DNA of 64,000 nucleotides from Kryptolebias marmoratus (lineage: Eukaryota > Chordata > Actinopteri > Cyprinodontiformes > Rivulidae), in the NCBI RefSeq assembly GCF_001649575.2, contig NC_051433.1, forward strand, positions 25,465,736-25,529,735, given 5' to 3'. The position numbers were made by a program, and so were the translations under genes. Positions within the stretch are counted from its first letter, which is position 1, and the number at the start of each line of letters is the position of its first letter. The notes under the pieces were generated by a model, which was given only the letters and a program-made list of their open reading frames with translations, ran no database searches and was not told the origin of the DNA. Below are positions 20,310 to 33,081 of this stretch, in pieces.

Positions 20310-21110
20310 GCCACCAAAAAAAAAGGTTACACACTCTAATATTTTTTTGGACTACCTTTAACTTTGATTATGGCACGCATTCGCTGTGGCATTGTTTCGA
20401 TAAGCTTCTGCGATGTCGTAAGATTTATTTCCATCCAGTGTTGCATTAATTTCTCACCAAGATCTTGCATTGTCCAATCTTTATGCACCCTAGCAAATTG
20501 AAGCCTTTTTTTTCTGGTTAGCCTCACTGATTAGTGGTTTGCTTAAGGCTACACAGCTGTTTAGTCCCAATCCCTTGAGTTCCCTTCACATTGTGCGTGT
20601 GGAAATGCTTTTACTTTCACTAATAAATGTAGCCTGGAGCTCTACTGTTGTTTTTCTTCAATTTGATTTCACCAAATGTTTAAGTGATCACCGATCACGA
20701 TCACGATTCTTTTTCCGGCCACATTTCTTCCTCGAAGATGATGGGTCCCCACTATCCTTCCAGTTTTTAATAATGCGTTGGACAGTTTTTAACCCAATTT
20801 TAGTAGTTTCTGTAATCTCCTTAGATGTTTTCTCTGCTTGATGCATGCCAGTGATTTGACCCTTCTCAAACAGACTGACATCTTTTTCACGACCACGGGA
20901 TGTGTCTTTCAACACGGTTGTTTAAGAAATGAAAAGCAACTCATTGCACCAGTTGGGTTTAAATAACTTGTTGCCACCTGAAACATAATCACCCATGCAG
21001 TAATTATCCAATAGGAGGCTCGTACCTATTTGCTTAGTTAAATTTTAGTGTCAACTTTAGTTTTGGCATTTAAATAGAAATGCTTTTTAATTTTGTATGT
21101 AAGTGGGTGA
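20310..21110 (-). mobile_element. Tc1-like transposon fossil lacking the catalytic core
   Basis: The minus-strand frame from 20915 encodes a helix-turn-helix (EITETTKIGLKTVQRIIKNW) followed by KCGRKKNRDRDR, as in the DNA-binding part of Tc1 transposases. Downstream, decayed sequence keeps EANRKKRLQFA-like residues (KKRLQFARVHKDWTMQ). It then jumps straight to the C-terminal end (QRMRAIIKVKGSPKKY). The DDE catalytic region between them is absent, so the copy could not make active transposase. Confidence 0.75.
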
Positions 21111-21129
21111 ATAGGAAAAACAAAAATGT

Positions 21130-22225
21130 TTTTAGAGCATAAAAAGCATTAAAAAAGATGGAATATAAAGGGCTTGATATCTAAAAGCTTGTAGATTTAT
21201 GCTTTATTACTATTAGCAAGACAAACAACTTCTTTATTTATTACATACAAAAGCACCTTCCATATGTTCAACTGATTGTCTAACATGTAACAAAAGATGG
21301 GGATTGAAAATACAGGCTCTTTAAACAGAGTAAAGTAGAGATGTCCACTTTATTTGTTTAGAGTATTATTATCTCTTATGTCAAATCTTAGCAGACTTAA
21401 GGAAAGGACAAAAACAGACACTGACATGTCAATATATTTGTGTTGTGCATGTTGATTATCATCCATCCATTTGTCTTTTGTACCCTGTTGGGGTACAAAT
21501 TGGGTGCATTTTAAAATGCACCTGTTTTACTCTTTATGGGTACTGTATATTTCAGGTAAAATGAGCCACATTCAGTGTTGTTCTGTTTTATACTGGTGAT
21601 ATATACATTAGCACTGTCTGAAACTTAAAGATGCAACAAGTCAGCTTTAATCTCCTCTGATCATTTTGTTGAGCAAGACTTTAGTTTCTTAGCAGAGGTG
21701 GTATAGAATAGCTGGAAACATCTCCTGCTCAGGTTTATCAGAAATTTTCCCACGTGCCTGGAAAACTTGCTATAATTGAACTTCTCGTGTTAAAAAAAAA
21801 AAAAAAACTCCCCAGATGCATCTGTTATCAACAACCCCAGGCCCTGTTGCTAATCTGCCTTTCCCAAGCAAGATGTCTGAGAACCTGCGTGGTGCAGCCA
21901 ACTGAATAAGTGCCTGCTCTCATGCCATCTGTTTGACATTTCCTGTCTGGTCTCCCTCTCTCATGTTGGGGTCAGAAATGATCTCCCTGACAAGCTCCCA
22001 ATCCTTACCCCCCCCNTTTCTTTGCTGATTGCTGTCAGATACAGTGTCATTTGGGATTTAAATAAACATGACTATGACTTCCTAACGACCTGTATTTTTT
22101 GTACTTATAGCATCCAGAGTTGTTGTTTCTCCCGTTTTTGTTTAAAGTTAAGCCTCACAGTGTACCTGCTTTACATTTTCTTACATTTGAATTATGTTCA
22201 AATTAAAGGCCTAGGATTCCTTAAA
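21130..22225 (+). other. Intron sequence; one N at 22016
   Basis: No exon seen. A short CATCCATCCATT at 21463 and a poly-A run at 21790 are the only simple features; an undetermined base sits in a C-run at 22016. Confidence 0.5.
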
Positions 22226-22345
22226 GCAGGGGTAGACAATCCAGGTCCTAAAGTACCACTATCCTGCATGTTTTACTTGTTTCCCTGCTGAAACACACCT
22301 GATTCAGTGGTTAAATTACCTCTTCATGTTCTGCAGAAGCCTCTT
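22226..22345 (+). mobile_element. Fragment of the AACACTATCCTGCATG-type fish MITE
   Basis: GCAGGGGTAGACAATCCAGG, CCACTATCCTGCATGTTTTA and CTGAAACACACCTGATTCAG match the same family as 31149-31325, here truncated on the right. Confidence 0.5.
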
Positions 22346-22394
22346 AACCACCCATTGATTCAAATTGGGGGGGGGGCTGTTAGGTATGGAAGTC

Positions 22395-22770
22395 ACCCTA
22401 AATTTGGTTGGTTCCACAGGTTAATCAATTGTAGATGCACATCCAGTGAGTCTTCCCTGAGAGTTACATTAAAATCCATCCAGTGTTTCATGAGATAATT
22501 TGCTAACAGACAGACAGGGATGACTCAAAATTGCAAAATTTTAAATAAAGTTGTTGCCCAATTTGTAGCAATCATAATATATGTTGGTGATTAGTCTCAA
22601 CCACACCAAATTCTAAGCGCATATATATAAAATTGATTGAATTTTAGGATTTTTGTGTTTTTAAGGTAAATTGGCTGCAGCAGCCATCTGGCCAATTGGA
22701 TTGATGTTAAGTTATATAAAAATTTTCCCTGTGCTTTATGAGATATTTTGGTAACAGACAGCCGCATGAT
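22395..22770 (-). repeat. Family A repeat, two reverse copies
   Basis: The first reverse copy (22395-22525) carries TTCATGAGATAATTTGCTAA and TCAATTGTAGATGCACATCC. The second (22570-22770) carries AACCACACCAAATTCTAAGC and TATGAGATATTTTGGTAACA. Confidence 0.75.
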
Positions 22771-22962
22771 GTATTTGAATGGGCTCTGCTTGCATCCATA
22801 GATGACAGCAAATGTACATGAATAATGAAAAACAAGTCACTAGAAAACGAAATTAGGGTTGAGTTATTTTTCAGATGAATTAATAATACCTTTAATAGTA
22901 GTAACAATAAAATCAGGCAAAAATTTTTAATGCATGTGGTAATCCTTGTTCCTTTGGTTCAG

Positions 22963-23143
22963 GTCCTCTTTTGGGAGGAAGGATCTGAGCAGAGTGAAGC
23001 AGACAGAGTGAGGGTTATCAACAGCTCAGCTCTGCTCTCCAGTTTGAAGGGCAGCACACTTTATCAGATCGCAGTTAGAGCCCAGAACAGTGCTGGATTT
23101 GGACCCCGCAGCCCCTCTTTCAACATCACCACAAGGAAACCGC
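22963..23143 (+). CDS. cntn5: Contactin exon: second half of FnIII-3
   Basis: The acceptor GGTTCAG ends at 22962 and the donor GTGAGT starts at 23144. The exon is 181 bp, phase 0 to phase 1. It encodes VLFWEEGSEQSEADRVRVIN, then SSALLSSLKGSTLYQIAVRA, then QNSAGFGPRSPSFNITTRKP. VRAxNSAGxGPxS is the classic FnIII F-G strand motif of contactins. NSS and NIT are possible glycosylation sites. Confidence 0.95.
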
Positions 23144-24593
23144 GTGAGTTTGAACACAAGACACAATATGATCTGTTTGCTTCTTTGACTTTTAATGGTT
23201 TCTCTGAAAAATAAATATGAACGATTGCCACAATATTAGATATTACAAGGATGTCGAGTATTTTTATTATTTTCCAAAAACTGCAGCTCCCAACCTCATT
23301 TATCTCAGCAAACAAAACCAGCATTTTGGTTTTCATAGTTTTTTAAATTGTGTTTCTTGCTCTTATTTTTTTTCAGTTTACTAATTTGAACACTGAAAAA
23401 ATTAATTATCTACAGTACATGTTAATTATTCTGACATTTAACTTGCTGTTTTTACTGATAACTCTGTTCTGTTTATACTCGTCACATTTTGTGTACCTGC
23501 CTTTTGTTTCTGTAGTTTATTGAGAAACTGGTCTGTAAAAGAAATGTCACAACGTCACTCTTTTATGTATCTAGCGTCTAACACCTGCAGCGTAATCTAC
23601 AGGGGTGTCACAATTTTATCTGCTATGTTTATAATATTCATGGCATGAAAGTAGCATATGAATTTCACATGCATGTCTTAATGATAAAATAAGTGTTGCA
23701 GTGACCCAGCAAAAACTTTACACAATCTCATTCTACTCTGTGCAAACCAGCTGGGTACAGTGTAGTTGTGATAGATTTGCTTCTGCCATTTTTTTGCAGG
23801 CTTGGTATTGATGTAAAACACAGGGGCTGATTGTTGTGATGGTCTCTATAGAATGAAAAACAGCTGTAGCTGAGGGTTATGGGTTATACTGAGTAAAGTA
23901 CAAAATCACAATGTATTACTACACAAGATATTATGTTACAGTAGTATCAAGACAGCAGCGGAACGCTCACACACACATCTTCCTCCATCTTTCACAATTA
24001 GTCCTCAACATGCACATTGAACGTTATACAACGAATATACAAAACTTATAAAAGTATCTTACACAGTGACCACAGCATACGCTTCTTCTTTGTATCCACC
24101 TGTGAATGCAACAGATAAAAAAGCTATAAGGTCACAGGTAAGAACAAAACGTCAATACAACAACAGTGTGGTCACAATACTGTAGCTTTTCCACCCTTCA
24201 ATCCAGTACCAGCACAATACATGTAACAGGAACACATTAGGAACAATAGATGCACCTAATATACATTACACGACTTGACATTTCACAAAACATGCTCATT
24301 TTGTCATGTTTGGAACCACACATACTGGTGTACATGGCAAAAGATAAAACAAAAAGAAAATGTGACAGGGGCTTTAGTTTCAAAAAAGGCATCATGGAAT
24401 TTAAGTGGCAAAAGTACACCATATTTAACTTTTATCAGTATGAAATGGTTCAGTGTCTTTTTGTAATGTTCAAACTGTTCTTTGTTGTGATATTCAAAAA
24501 ATAAAAAAGTAAAACACTTGGTTAAAAAGAAAACCAGTGGATGTTTAGCTCTTCTAAAATCAGTTTCACCGTATCAATAAATGAGCTAATATA

Positions 24594-24596
<3 letters not shown>
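23144..24596 (+). other. Intron sequence, nothing assigned
   Basis: No exon or recognised repeat. The ORFs of 60-90 codons here have no conserved motifs. Confidence 0.5.

Positions 24597-24649
<53 letters not shown>
24597..24649. repeat. (AT)n microsatellite
   Basis: Pure AT dinucleotides of about 50 bp. Confidence 0.95.
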
Positions 24650-24655
<6 letters not shown>

Positions 24656-25169
24656 CATACGCACACAGAATAGCAATTGCAAAAAAAAGTAAGTCTATTG
24701 AATAAATGGCTTCTTTAAAAGAATAAAGTGTTTTAACTGAAGACAGTGAGCTAGCATGTAGCAGTGAGATCTGTAGGTTTTGTTGGTATCACCCCTGGAG
24801 AGAACTGAGGAGAGTTCAATGCTGTGCTCAGGGTTAAAGAAGAAAAAGAAATCAAGAAAAAATAACTTCAAAAGTGAAAACCACAGTTGTTTTTGTTGCA
24901 ATGTGTGCTTTTTTGTGCTGTTAGCATTATGTGCATTGCTCTACAGCTGGAGGTTTATTTTATATGCGGTTGCTGTTCTGTGCATAGGTGTCACCCTAAT
25001 AGTTTCACCCATAATTAAACTCTACTTACCATAGGATGACAGCGGTATAATCTCGTTTGTCACACTTTTACATGTCAGTAATATTAGGTGGTGTATTGTC
25101 TGTTTGAATGGTATTTATTGAGCCAGATGTCAAATCGTTAGTTACATTTTTCTGTAAGTTACTTGTGAA

Positions 25170-25417
25170 TACATATCATCTCTCAGAAGGTTGCAGATTC
25201 AAAACCTGCCTACAACATTTCTGTGTAGAGCTTGCATGTTCATCCTTGTGCAGGTTTTCTCCACCATCCTTCTACAGAGCCACAGTATGCATATAAGTTA
25301 TTTGGCGACTCGAAATTGTCACTGAGTGTAAATGAGTCTGTCTCATTTGTCTCTATGTGGGTCTGTGATGGACTGGTGGCTGATTGAGATAAACACCAGC
25401 TCCATGCAACACTGCAG
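25170..25417 (+). mobile_element. Fish SINE/LINE-tail element, forward copy
   Basis: CAGAAGGTTGCAGATTCAAA, TAGAGCTTGCATGTTCATCC, TTTGGCGACTCGAAATTGTC and GTCTGTGATGGACTGGTGGC follow the order of a tRNA-SINE-like module common in fish. Its 3' end runs into the (GGAT)n array. Confidence 0.6.
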
Positions 25418-25541
25418 GGATGGATGGATGGATGGATGGATGGATGGATGGATGGATGGATGGATGGATGGATGGATGGATGGATGGATGGATGGATGGA
25501 TGGATGGATGGATGGATGGATGGAAGTAAGTAAGTAAGTAA
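25418..25541. repeat. (GGAT)n then (GTAA)n microsatellite
   Basis: About 105 bp of pure GGAT units to 25523, then four GTAA units. It is the tail of the preceding retroposon. The WMDG and PSIHPSIH frames over it are artefacts. Confidence 0.95.
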
Positions 25542-28482
25542 GTCATGTAGCATGGTTCATGTGCAATAGTTTGCCATATTTGCATATAACTGGTATTGGG
25601 TCCTTTAGTGTCAGGGCCCAGGGGCTTCTGAGAGTCTTAAACCTTTTGAACCCCTCCTATGTTCACTGCTGAAAGCATCTGCAATTGGCATGTATCAAAA
25701 CTGGAACCCTGACCAAAAAGTATACGGTAGCCTGTCTGAGTTTGGCTAAGTCATTTACTGGCTGGGTTACTTATCTGATGAAGACATAACACCAGGAAAA
25801 ATGACAAGGAAAGTGATATACCAGTAGAGGTAGTATGATGCTTTGGAAAAGGTTTGACTGGGAAAGCTTGAGTCTTGTAATTTATATGGATGTTACTTTG
25901 TCCCACACAACCAACCTAAACATTGTTGCTGCCCAAGTACACCACTGATAGTAAAAAGAAGATCCCTGCAAAAATGGTTCAAGCGCAACAAATAGATACA
26001 GATTTTCTCTTGGTTTCAACATTTTTTTCCAAATCCTAATTAAACTGAGAATCTGTAAGACCCACTAGACAAAACAGTTGGATTTACAAAGCCCCCACCT
26101 GATAACTAATCAATGATCTGTTATGGACAGGTTGGTGCTGATTACCATAGGACACCTTCAGAAGCCTTGCGGAGTCTTTTGGTTCATGTGTTAGAGCTGT
26201 TTTGGGGCAAAAGGTATTCCAGTATTAAGGAAGTGGTCATAATGTAATGGCTTGATTAACGTTAAGCCTCATTTGAAAGCTAAGTTGTATATCAAAGATA
26301 ATTTATTTTCTTGTTATCCCTATAACACAACAAGAAAGTTGTACTAAAATGCATTGTTAAATGCAATTTTAGCACTAAATGATGTTGTAAAAATTTACCT
26401 TTCACCGATTTTTTTTGAAAAGTACATTAGGAGGTTCTCACTAATGAGCACCTAAAAATATATATTTGCACACCATTTTGAAAGTGTAGACACTCTTTGA
26501 GACATTGTGAATGCAGATAAATTCAATTAGTTCTGTTAATTTTGCATCACCGTCTTTACAGCCTTACAGCACTTTTGGCAAAATGCATGAAATTAATGAA
26601 AAGAGGATTTATAGTTAGTAATGAGAAATCCAGAGCCATTCCCTTCTTGTTATGAAAGGCATTTTTATTATATTCTTTTTCCTTTCATTTTCAATGTTCT
26701 GTTTTAGGTATCAGAAAACATTTAGCAAAATCACTGCAGCTTCATTGTATTGAAGTTATTTCTGCTCTAAAATATTTTATGTTTTTAATTCCCTTTACCA
26801 CTGCAACAAAATGTACTGTGTGTGATTTAAAAGTATATAGTCAAATTAAAATGAAAGAACACTATTTTTTGAGTTTATGGTTTTTGTTTCTAAACTTAAC
26901 TAAATGTAGCCTTCAATGAGCAGTAACACACAACATATTCCACTTTTATTACTGGTTCAACACAAATGTAGATGGATTACAGAAACAGGAAATAAAACTT
27001 TACAGAGATTTGGAGGTTTTGTGGCTTTAGAGGTTCTTAAACTACTTACAACGCTTATTTTTGTATTGGTTCTGAAAGCAGAACATTGCTAAATTCAAAA
27101 CCAAAAGCCTTCAGATTGTGTTACTGATTTGGTTTATGCTGTTAGATGCTGTACTAATAAATCTGAATGTACCATTACTGATTCTGTTCATTGAAAAATC
27201 ATGCAGTAAAAACGTGTACTGTTTCAAGATGAACTTTTAATTACATTCCTATAAGCAGGATTTGTACACAAAAACAAACAGACCAATCAAATGGTGTCAT
27301 TTCATGCATATGACACCATTTATATAGCTCTGTTTCATCATTAGCCAGTGGCATAAAGTATTTACAATCAGCCTTCAATATTATCCAGACAAACCATTAG
27401 AAATTGCGACTTACACTCAATTCTGACAAAACTAAAAAACTTTCTTTACAAAATCAAAGATTATGGAGGATGGCGTTTGTCAGATTGTAATGCTAAATGA
27501 TAAGGTGATAAAATGTGTATTGGTCTACAAATATAGGGGGTTTTTCTAAAAATAAAATATGCTTTTTATATACCATATTGAATGTCTTATGAAAAAAACT
27601 TAGGGTTAAGTTAGTTTTTCATCATAGAAACATTTTTTTTTTTTTTTTTTTTTTGGTGCGAGGAAAAGACTTCTGTGATAGATATTTATACATGAATGGA
27701 ATTTTTTCCAAACTACAAAGTGCTAGATTTAGTGCATCATGCAGCATTCAGATTTGTAATTGATTTAAGTTTTTGTACATATTATTGCAGCTTGCATGAG
27801 AATGTTTGTTGGCCTTCTTTGCACAATTGTAGGTTTGAACTCTGGTACATTTTCCTTTATAAGGCTATATTATGTGGTGAGTCACCTTATTTATGTTGTG
27901 ACTTTAGGAATCAAGAGAGACAGTAAGTGTAATTCCTCAAACACAAACTGTCTTTGGCAAAAATGCCAAGTATTCGCACCCTTGTGAGTTACAGAGATAG
28001 CTTAAATTAGACTGTCTGCTAAGTGTGGATTAAATTAAAAAGTAGAATTAAGGATAATTTGAGTCTTAAGTGCATATACCTTGTTACCAAAACCTGCTGG
28101 CAATTATACTTCTTTGATACGAATTGCCAAATGTTTTAAACTGGTCTTTTTTATGTTGTCTGTGTTAATTTGTTGTGGTGCTAATGTGGAATTATTCCAC
28201 TGCAGTCTTGGCCAGGACTCGCTTGTAAAAGAGACTTTACATCTTGATGGGATTATTCCCAGTGAAAAAAAAGATATATAAAAAATTAAAAACAAATCCG
28301 ACCGCATGAATAGTTTATTTTTGTTAACCTAATATTTTTAGGACACATCAGGTAAATCAGATTAAATGCAGATTTTCTCTGACTGAATTATGACTTATTG
28401 CTGAATTAAAAAGCTGCATTCATAACATCAGTTTATGCTTTCATTTGTCAACCTTGTGTTTGAATAATTGCATATCTTGCAG
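25542..28482 (+). other. Long intron segment, nothing assigned
   Basis: About 2.9 kb of AT-rich intron, including a 22-nt poly-T run near 27631. I could not name a repeat or find an exon in it. Confidence 0.5.
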
Positions 28483-28595
28483 CGCCAAGTCATCCTCCCA
28501 GGGGCATTGAGTGGAATCAGACCAACTTAAAGATCCTTTTGAAGTGGGAACACGTCAAGGCAATGCAGAATGAGTCTGAGGTGACAGGATACAAG
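28483..28595 (+). CDS. cntn5: Contactin exon: first half of FnIII-4
   Basis: The acceptor CTTGCAG ends at 28482 and the donor GTGAGT starts at 28596. The exon is 113 bp, phase 1 to phase 0. It encodes [20 protein letters not shown], then [18 protein letters not shown]. NESEVxGYK is strongly conserved in the CNTN3/4/5/6 group. NQT and NES are possible glycosylation sites. Confidence 0.95.
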
Positions 28596-29338
28596 GTGAG
28601 TTTGTCAGAGAAAAAGCAAAAAGTCCAGGGCTGGGGAAAACAAATGCAGCCTTAGCAGCTGTCATCTCAACAAATGGCTTTCTCATTGCAGTGGAAAGAT
28701 AGACCTCAGCACCTCAGTGTTACAATATGGATTGGCCCTGTCTGGCCTTTCAAAATTAAAAGATCTGTTCCGGGTGATAAACTGAAGGGCGTCATGGTGC
28801 AGAGAGAATTCAGCTTCTTCACACCAAGACAACAATAACAATGAATCATATTTCTTCCACTTTGCATACTCCGTGTGGAAGAAATCACTGCTTTTAATAA
28901 TGTGTTTCACAAATATATATTTATTCTTGTAAAATATGCAGCCCTGGTCATTTAAAGATAAGTCTTTTGTGAGGCTTTGTTGTAAGAACGTGAGTGTGCT
29001 GCAGACAAGACCAGTTTATTAATTTAGCTAACGCAAAAGAGTCTGCGGTGAGACAGTTTATTTCTGTTTTTAAATGTAATCATGCTGTCTCTATACATGA
29101 AGGGATAAAACATTTTCATAACAATGAAAACGCATGACTAAACGTTAAAAATGTGCGCCTGAAGTCCTGGCTTTTATTTGCGTTGAGTCACTGGGACAAA
29201 TTATCTCCTCGCAAGGCATTCTGAATTCGTAACCTTTTCAGAAGAAGGACAAACGTCATCACACATTTGTCACATTTAAATCTCCCTTTTTGGAGTATTT
29301 TTCTGTGTTTTTAATCCAGCATAACTTCTCTCATCCAG
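28596..29338 (+). other. Contactin intron, nothing assigned
   Basis: 743 bp with no recognised repeat. Confidence 0.6.
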
Positions 29339-29507
29339 GTTGTCTATCGACAGAGCTGGCATGGTCGAACCACGGTACTGGAAACCAATAAGACCAACGT
29401 GGAACTGCAAATCCCTTCTGGAGAGGACTACCTAATAGAGATCAAAGCGCTGACTGAAGGGGGGGAGGGCACCAGCAGTGGCCCCATTCGCATACCAAAG
29501 ATGTCCA
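29339..29507 (+). CDS. cntn5: Contactin exon: second half of FnIII-4
   Basis: The acceptor TCATCCAG ends at 29338 and the donor GTAAGT starts at 29508. The exon is 169 bp, phase 0 to phase 1. It encodes VVYRQSWHGRTTVLETNKTN, then VELQIPSGEDYLIEIKALTE, then GGEGTSSGPIRIPKMS. EDYLIEIK and the GGxGxSS turn close the last FnIII domain. Confidence 0.95.
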
Positions 29508-31148
29508 GTAAGTTTTCAAAGACTCTGAAGCATATAAATGGTTAGAGTTGGAAATAGGCAGAGGAGCAGTAAGACTGTCTAACTAATCCCCTGAGTGACT
29601 GATGTGGTATATGAGCTTTACCATTGCTTGAACACGTTCTCTAGAAAACACATGAAACTGCAAAAAATATATATCATAAAACCAGACAGGAAGATCTAAA
29701 ATTTAAAAAGATGTTGTATCTACCACCCGTGCTTTGGGTTCTTCTTAGTTGACTAATGTGTTTGTTTGACTCAAATATATACATCAGTAGGTAAACATTG
29801 CTTATAAAAATAAAACACCTTTAATTTAATTTAATTTAAAAAGTGCCTCTTATAAAAATAAAGTAAAATCTAAAATTGAATCAAGAGGTACAAGCAATGG
29901 TGTCATTATTATTTAAATGAAGAGAAAATTTATCAAATGTGTCTAAGTATGATTTTAAAACAGGCCACAGAAACATTTTATTTGACTGAAATTCAATGAC
30001 ATTTAGACAAAAACACAACAAAAGTATAAGTTTATGGAATCAAAATTCAGTAGCAGCACATCAGTAGCAGTGTGGTATGCTGTAACACTCTTAGATCTTT
30101 ACTAAGACAAGCACATGAAGGTCCCACTTCACACTCAATGAACACTGCGCTACAATGTAAAATATCAGACAAAACCTGGGTTGTCTTTAAAGGGTCATGG
30201 CAAAACCTTCAGTCGCAAATTAAAAACATAGTGAGCTACAGATTATGCAGTATAAAGCATGATGGGAGGGTCATGGAGGCTTTTATGCATAGACAAAATG
30301 TTCGTACCAAGGCTGTGGGGACTTATTATCATGATGGCAGCATATAAGGGTCCATGGAGGAGCATGATGGGGTGGTGGCAAACTATTTATGTTGTGGTGT
30401 CCACATGCACCAGCATGGCTTGGTCGTCCAGAATTTGAAGTTTCTTAAAGTTATAGCTGATGCCTCTTAATTGAAAATCACTTCCTGTTTGTACAAACAG
30501 GAAGTGATGCATATACAGTGCTTTCTTTCTGATTGTGAAAACAGATTCTGTCTTGCTGGTTTACAGTTATGAAGTGATTCAACTTTCACTCAGACAAAGA
30601 AGTTCAGACAAGATTTTGGTGTATATAGTAATAAACAGAATTGAAGGCACTTGAATGTCTTTCTTGAAGACATTTTGTTTTGTTATGACTCAGTTTGTTA
30701 GAATTCAGAAAAAGATTTCCAGTGTCCGTTATCAGATTCTCATCATGCTGGCCTCATGCCTAAGCCATGAACCCATCCTTTCCACACTGTGCTGGCATGG
30801 CAGAAACACGCATTGTGTCACGCCCCCATCTTGCTACCAAATAAGATTGCACCATCTTCTCACAGCGTGGCCCCAATGACCAATCTAATATCTCCCTGAT
30901 CTGATAAACACCACGCAATGATCAGCCATCCTTCATTTGCCTTTTAAATGCTAAGCAAGAAGCACTTGTTCTCATCATGGTCAGGCCTGCTGAATGAAGA
31001 AGGGTGCACGTAATCGAGGTTCTACACTGATGAGACCTTCATCTGCATTGTCACCTGCTTCTGAATGGTGTTTCCTCCCCCACAGCAAAGCTGAAACTGA
31101 TGGTGGAGGACTGCTAGTAATGTGCTAGTGTTGTTTGATCTTTTATAG
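29508..31148 (+). other. Last contactin intron, first part, nothing named
   Basis: Contains the 32-bp palindrome at 30477 and otherwise unassigned sequence. No additional exon is seen; the exon-9 frame joins directly to the exon at 34064. Confidence 0.5.
30477..30508. repeat. Perfect 32-bp palindrome
   Basis: The sequence reads the same on both strands from 30477 to 30508 with no spacer. The centre is TGTTTGTACAAACA and each arm carries CTTCC/GGAAG. Confidence 0.95.
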
Positions 31149-31325
31149 CAGTGATTCCTAATTTTGGTCATCAAGGAACACTACCCTGCATGTTTTAGTT
31201 GTTTCTCGGCTTTGACATACCTGATTTCAGTGAGTGAGTGATTAACAGGAGACCTGCTAAAGAGCAGAGAAACAATGATAACATGCAGGATAGTGTTCCT
31301 CAAGGACCAGGGTTGGGAAGCACTG
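31149..31325. mobile_element. Fold-back MITE with ~50-bp terminal inverted repeats
   Basis: The left end CAGTGATTCCTAATTTTGG and CATCAAGGAACACTACCCTG pair with the right end, whose reverse complement reads CAGTGCTTCCCAACCCTGG and CCTCAAGGAACACTATCCTG. The CAGTG termini suggest a hAT-type origin. Flanking 8-mers agree at only five positions. Confidence 0.65.
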
Positions 31326-31329
31326 TTTT

Positions 31330-32101
31330 GGTGCTTCCCAACCCTGAACTGAGAGTCATACCAACGGTGGCACAGGGCATAGCATGTACATGTAGAAAAT
31401 GCTGTTGGTGGATAAAGAGTGGTGACTCTGGTGCAGGACAGCGTCTCAAGAAATAGGAAAACAGCAGGAAAAATCTGTTTAGTGAGAACTAAGAGTGTAA
31501 CAGCATCTTAATTGCCTTCAGACTGATGGAAGTTTTCCAAATTTGCTGCAATTTGGTCACATTCTAATAGGCTGTGCGGAGTTTAGCAGTGTGAAGGGGG
31601 CCTTCCAAAAATCATTACTAAAATCAGGTAATTAAAGGGGTGACTTCAGTAGATGATTACAAAATGTTGTATTTATTTGTGAACAAACCGAACTGAATGA
31701 GTTAACTGACTGGTATTATCTGCAAAAACCTCTCATAAATCCACAAATAAACAGAATATCAGGCACTGAAACCTTTCTGAACCAACAAAATAGACTGTTA
31801 GTAATAATGTGGCAGTGCTGAGTTTTAAAATTTGTTAAAGTATTTGAAGTAGATGCTGTGATTAACAAAAAAAATTAAAATAAGTTTATCTAGCCGCAAT
31901 AAACCCCTCCTTTTACTCTTTTGTCAAAAAACAGTACACTCTAATTCCAAATCCCTTATTTAAAACAAAATGGGCTTTAATTGCACATTCAATTTCTACT
32001 CAGAAGTCATACTTTCCAAGTTTTGAGCAACCTTCAAAGCTGGAATTGTGAGAGTCAAAGATTCCTGACCAGATTCATGTGGCTGACAATCATGTGTAAA
32101 C
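31330..32101 (+). other. Intron sequence, nothing assigned
   Basis: No exon or named element. Confidence 0.5.
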
Positions 32102-32109
32102 TTGTGCAG

Positions 32110-33081
32110 TAGTGCTGGGCGAAAAAATCCTATATCACGATATGGATAATTTTATATCTTGATAACGATATATATCACAATATACCCCAATTAAGTACGT
32201 TGTCAGTTATTCTCTGAAAAACATGAAAAAAAAATCTAATTTCTTACCTTTTTCAAGCTTTATTTCGAAGTGACATTTAACTGAACTTTCACAAATGAGA
32301 TCCGCTGCATTTTAGTGCAGCAATATATATGTACCTGTTACGACGTAACAGTATCAAATGACAACAGACTATTATCTTCGGCCGGCTATAGTTTTCCTTT
32401 TCGCAACTTTCCCCGGCTCTTTTACAACTTGTTTGACCTTGCACTTTTTGGATTGTTAAATATTATTTTTCGTGTTTCTTCTTTAAGTGATAGAAGAGGT
32501 TTGTTGTGTTGGCATCAGATGAGAAAACAGTCTAATAGCAGCGTTAGCATTAGCATTAGCAGAGTTAGCATATTACATTTTTCTGCACCGTATCAGACTT
32601 TTTGAACCAAATCACAGACGTCCCCCCCTCGTTTTGGTAAAAGTCTTTTTTCTTGGGCTGCCTGCTAGCTGTCTCTACTTGTTGCGACCCCGGGTTTGAT
32701 ACTTCATGTGTCTCCATCTTTCAGCACTTATGGTGAAAACACCGCGCCGTACAGAAAGCTGCTGCCATTAAGCATGTCGCAAACCCACACGTAAAGCAGC
32801 GTCATGTCGCAAAACGGAGGTTCTCCGCAAAGTAGTTATTTTTTCTTATTATTTGTCACTTATATAAACTGAATGTATGCAAAGTGACAACACTAATACA
32901 TTCGTTGTAGCCTACGTTATGAAATATTTACATGAATCATTGATACAATTATGATAGAAACAACAGAAACGATAGAAACAACAGAAACGATAGAGACAAT
33001 AGAAACGATAGAAGAAAATATATCACAATAGACACTTTTCTATCGTCCCCACGATATGTATCGTTATATCGCCCAGCACTT
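32110..33081. mobile_element. Nonautonomous hAT-like transposon, 972 bp, with 8-bp TSD
   Basis: The left end TAGTGCTGGGCGA and the reverse complement of the right end AAGTGCTGGGCGA form a 13-bp TIR with one mismatch. TTGTGCAG is directly repeated at 32102-32109 and 33082-33089, the 8-bp duplication expected for hAT elements. Near the ends are repeated TATCACGATAT-like blocks in inverted orientation. The inside has no transposase; it has a GTTAGCATTAGCATTAGC array near 32545 and a GATAGAAACAACAGAAAC minisatellite at about 32954-33014. Confidence 0.88.

Noticed and set aside
32315..32605. 96-codon ORF inside the hAT-like element
   Set aside because: No similarity to a hAT transposase (no zinc finger or RW motif); the element looks nonautonomous.
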